Origin: Minicystis rosea
GTDB taxonomy: Bacteria; Myxococcota_A; Polyangia; Polyangiales; Polyangiaceae
Reading direction: 5' to 3'
NCBI GenBank assembly: GCA_001931535.1
Contig: CP016211.1
Span: 13,376,377-13,440,376, forward strand
DNA length: 64,000 nucleotides
How positions within the stretch are numbered: position 1 is the first letter of the stretch; each line of letters opens with the position of its first letter. Both the position numbers and the translations under genes were made by a program. Of the stretch, positions 63,313 to 64,000 are shown piece after piece. Below the pieces are notes generated by a model. That model did not search any database. It saw nothing but the letters and a program-made list of their open reading frames with translations, and was not told the DNA's origin.

Positions 63313-63593
63313 TGGTGAGGAATCGCCGGACGTGCCTCTCGGGCCCCTGGCCGTGGCTGCGCTCGTGGTCGCGGCGCGCTGCGGCGCAGCCGGCGAATGG
63401 CCGCGTAGCGACAGCTCAATCGACCGACGAAGGACGCGGGAGCCCTTCATTCCCAGGCGTTCGCGCTGCGACAGGGTAACTCCTCCTCCCAGGGAGAGGC
63501 CTCGTTCGAGCGGCGTCAGCGCCGCCGATCGCGCGTTCCGTGCATCTTGGCACTGGCCCTCCCGACGCAGCCGGGAGAGAGTGGAGGCTACCC

Positions 63594-64000
63594 ATGCGCA
63601 ACATCATTGCTTTGATCGCCGCGTGTCTAGCCGTCACGACGGCTGTCGTGTCATGCGGGACTGGAGGTGGCGTCGCCACCACCGGCTCGCACTTCGGGGG
63701 CAGCACCAATACCGGGACCGCCAGCGGAATGGGCGGGGAGGGGGCCAACGACTCGACCGGTGCGAGCATCGGTCTCGATGGTGGCAATGACGGCCCGAGC
63801 TGTGCGGGCGCGACGAGCTGCGAGAAGGAAGGCGTGCAGTGCGGGCCCATCGGTGATGGATGCGGCGGCATCCTCCAATGCGGCGACTGCACGCTGCCCG
63901 ACACCTGCGGCGGCGGCGACAAGGCGGGCGTCTGCGGTCACTTCTCGTGCACGCCCAAGACCTGCGCCGAGCTCGGGGCCAACTGCGGCCCGGTGAGCGA
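63594..64000 (+). CDS. Cys-rich lipoprotein, 3' part beyond the window
   Basis: The gene starts at ATG 63594 after a GTGGAGG site and runs open to the window end (135 codons). The signal (MRNIIALIAACLAVTTAVVS) ends in a lipobox with Cys in VVSCG. A Gly/Thr/Ser-rich linker follows, then Cys-rich units: SCAGATSCEKEGVQCGPIGD, GCGGILQCGDC, DTCGGGDKAGVCG, CTPKTCAELGANCGPVS. These resemble units of long secreted proteins common in Polyangia. Function unknown. The frame stays open, so the C-terminus is unknown. Confidence 0.8.
   Translation, partial: MRNIIALIAACLAVTTAVVSCGTGGGVATTGSHFGGSTNTGTASGMGGEGANDSTGASIGLDGGNDGPSCAGATSCEKEGVQCGPIGDGCGGILQCGDCTLPDTCGGGDKAGVCGHFSCTPKTCAELGANCGPVS

Noticed and set aside
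63554..63569. A second possible -24/-12 promoter (TGGCCC...CGCA) before the last lipoprotein gene
   Set aside because: The GG and GC register is right, but -24 and -12 boxes both deviate, and the nearby TGGCAC at 63548 has no GC at the proper distance.

Overview
This is a GC-rich (roughly 70 %), gene-dense bacterial chromosome segment with strong G/C preference at third codon positions. The gene content suggests a Myxococcota genome of the Polyangiales/Sorangium type. The clues are lipoproteins with Gly/Ser/Thr linkers after the lipobox, an FG-GAP lipoprotein, a Cys-rich lipoprotein, a very large Ser/Thr kinase-ATPase-TPR protein, sigma54-type response regulators with cognate kinases, and a TonB-dependent receptor carrying its own TonB-like domain. 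The taxonomic call is an inference; there is no rRNA in the window and I found no tRNA gene.

Layout. 1-11.5 kb (+): the 3' part of an extracellular contractile injection system (Afp/PVC-like): end of a probable spike gene, PAAR-like tip, gp25 baseplate wedge, two gpJ-like baseplate proteins, a tail-plate protein, a tail fibre with a collar domain, the AAA+ ATPase, and a multidomain protein ending in a peptidoglycan-binding domain; a metallophosphoesterase follows. 13-16.6 kb: glyoxalase-fold protein, an SBP56/methanethiol-oxidase protein overlapping a His-rich membrane protein, and beta-carbonic anhydrase. 16.6-21.3 kb: CCA-adding enzyme, aldo/keto reductase, a second VOC protein, a SnoaL-like protein divergent from a MarR regulator across twin palindromes, and a small lipoprotein behind a sigma54-type promoter. 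21.3-30.9 kb: SMC with an overlapping partner, FmdB zinc ribbon, a P-protein-like protein with altered catalytic motifs, an unknown protein, HrpB helicase. 31-43.5 kb: amidase, aspartate kinase, M48 protease, TonB-domain/receptor fusion, FAD-disulfide reductase, giant kinase. 43.7-48.2 kb: SH3-like lipoprotein, CPA1 antiporter with RCK partner, CoA-transferase. 48.2-53 kb (-): FG-GAP lipoprotein, SecF between two tiny membrane proteins, a membrane-anchored unknown and an HTH protein below a 26-bp perfect palindrome. 53.7-62.9 kb (-): two histidine kinase/response regulator pairs around a polysaccharide flippase and SGNH hydrolase. The window ends inside a Cys-rich lipoprotein gene.

Sequence quality. 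Three genes (baseplate protein near 4.19 kb, fmdB near 26.01 kb, hrpB near 30.79 kb) are each broken by an apparent one-base loss inside a short C or G run, and adding one base restores the expected protein in each case. The shared signature makes homopolymer sequencing error more likely than three real mutations. I annotate all three as intact genes with a frameshift.

The best candidates for new biology are the putative cargo/hydrolase of the injection system, the SBP56-membrane protein pair, the P-protein-like pseudoenzyme candidate, the response regulator lacking GAFTGA, and SecF with its two mini-proteins.
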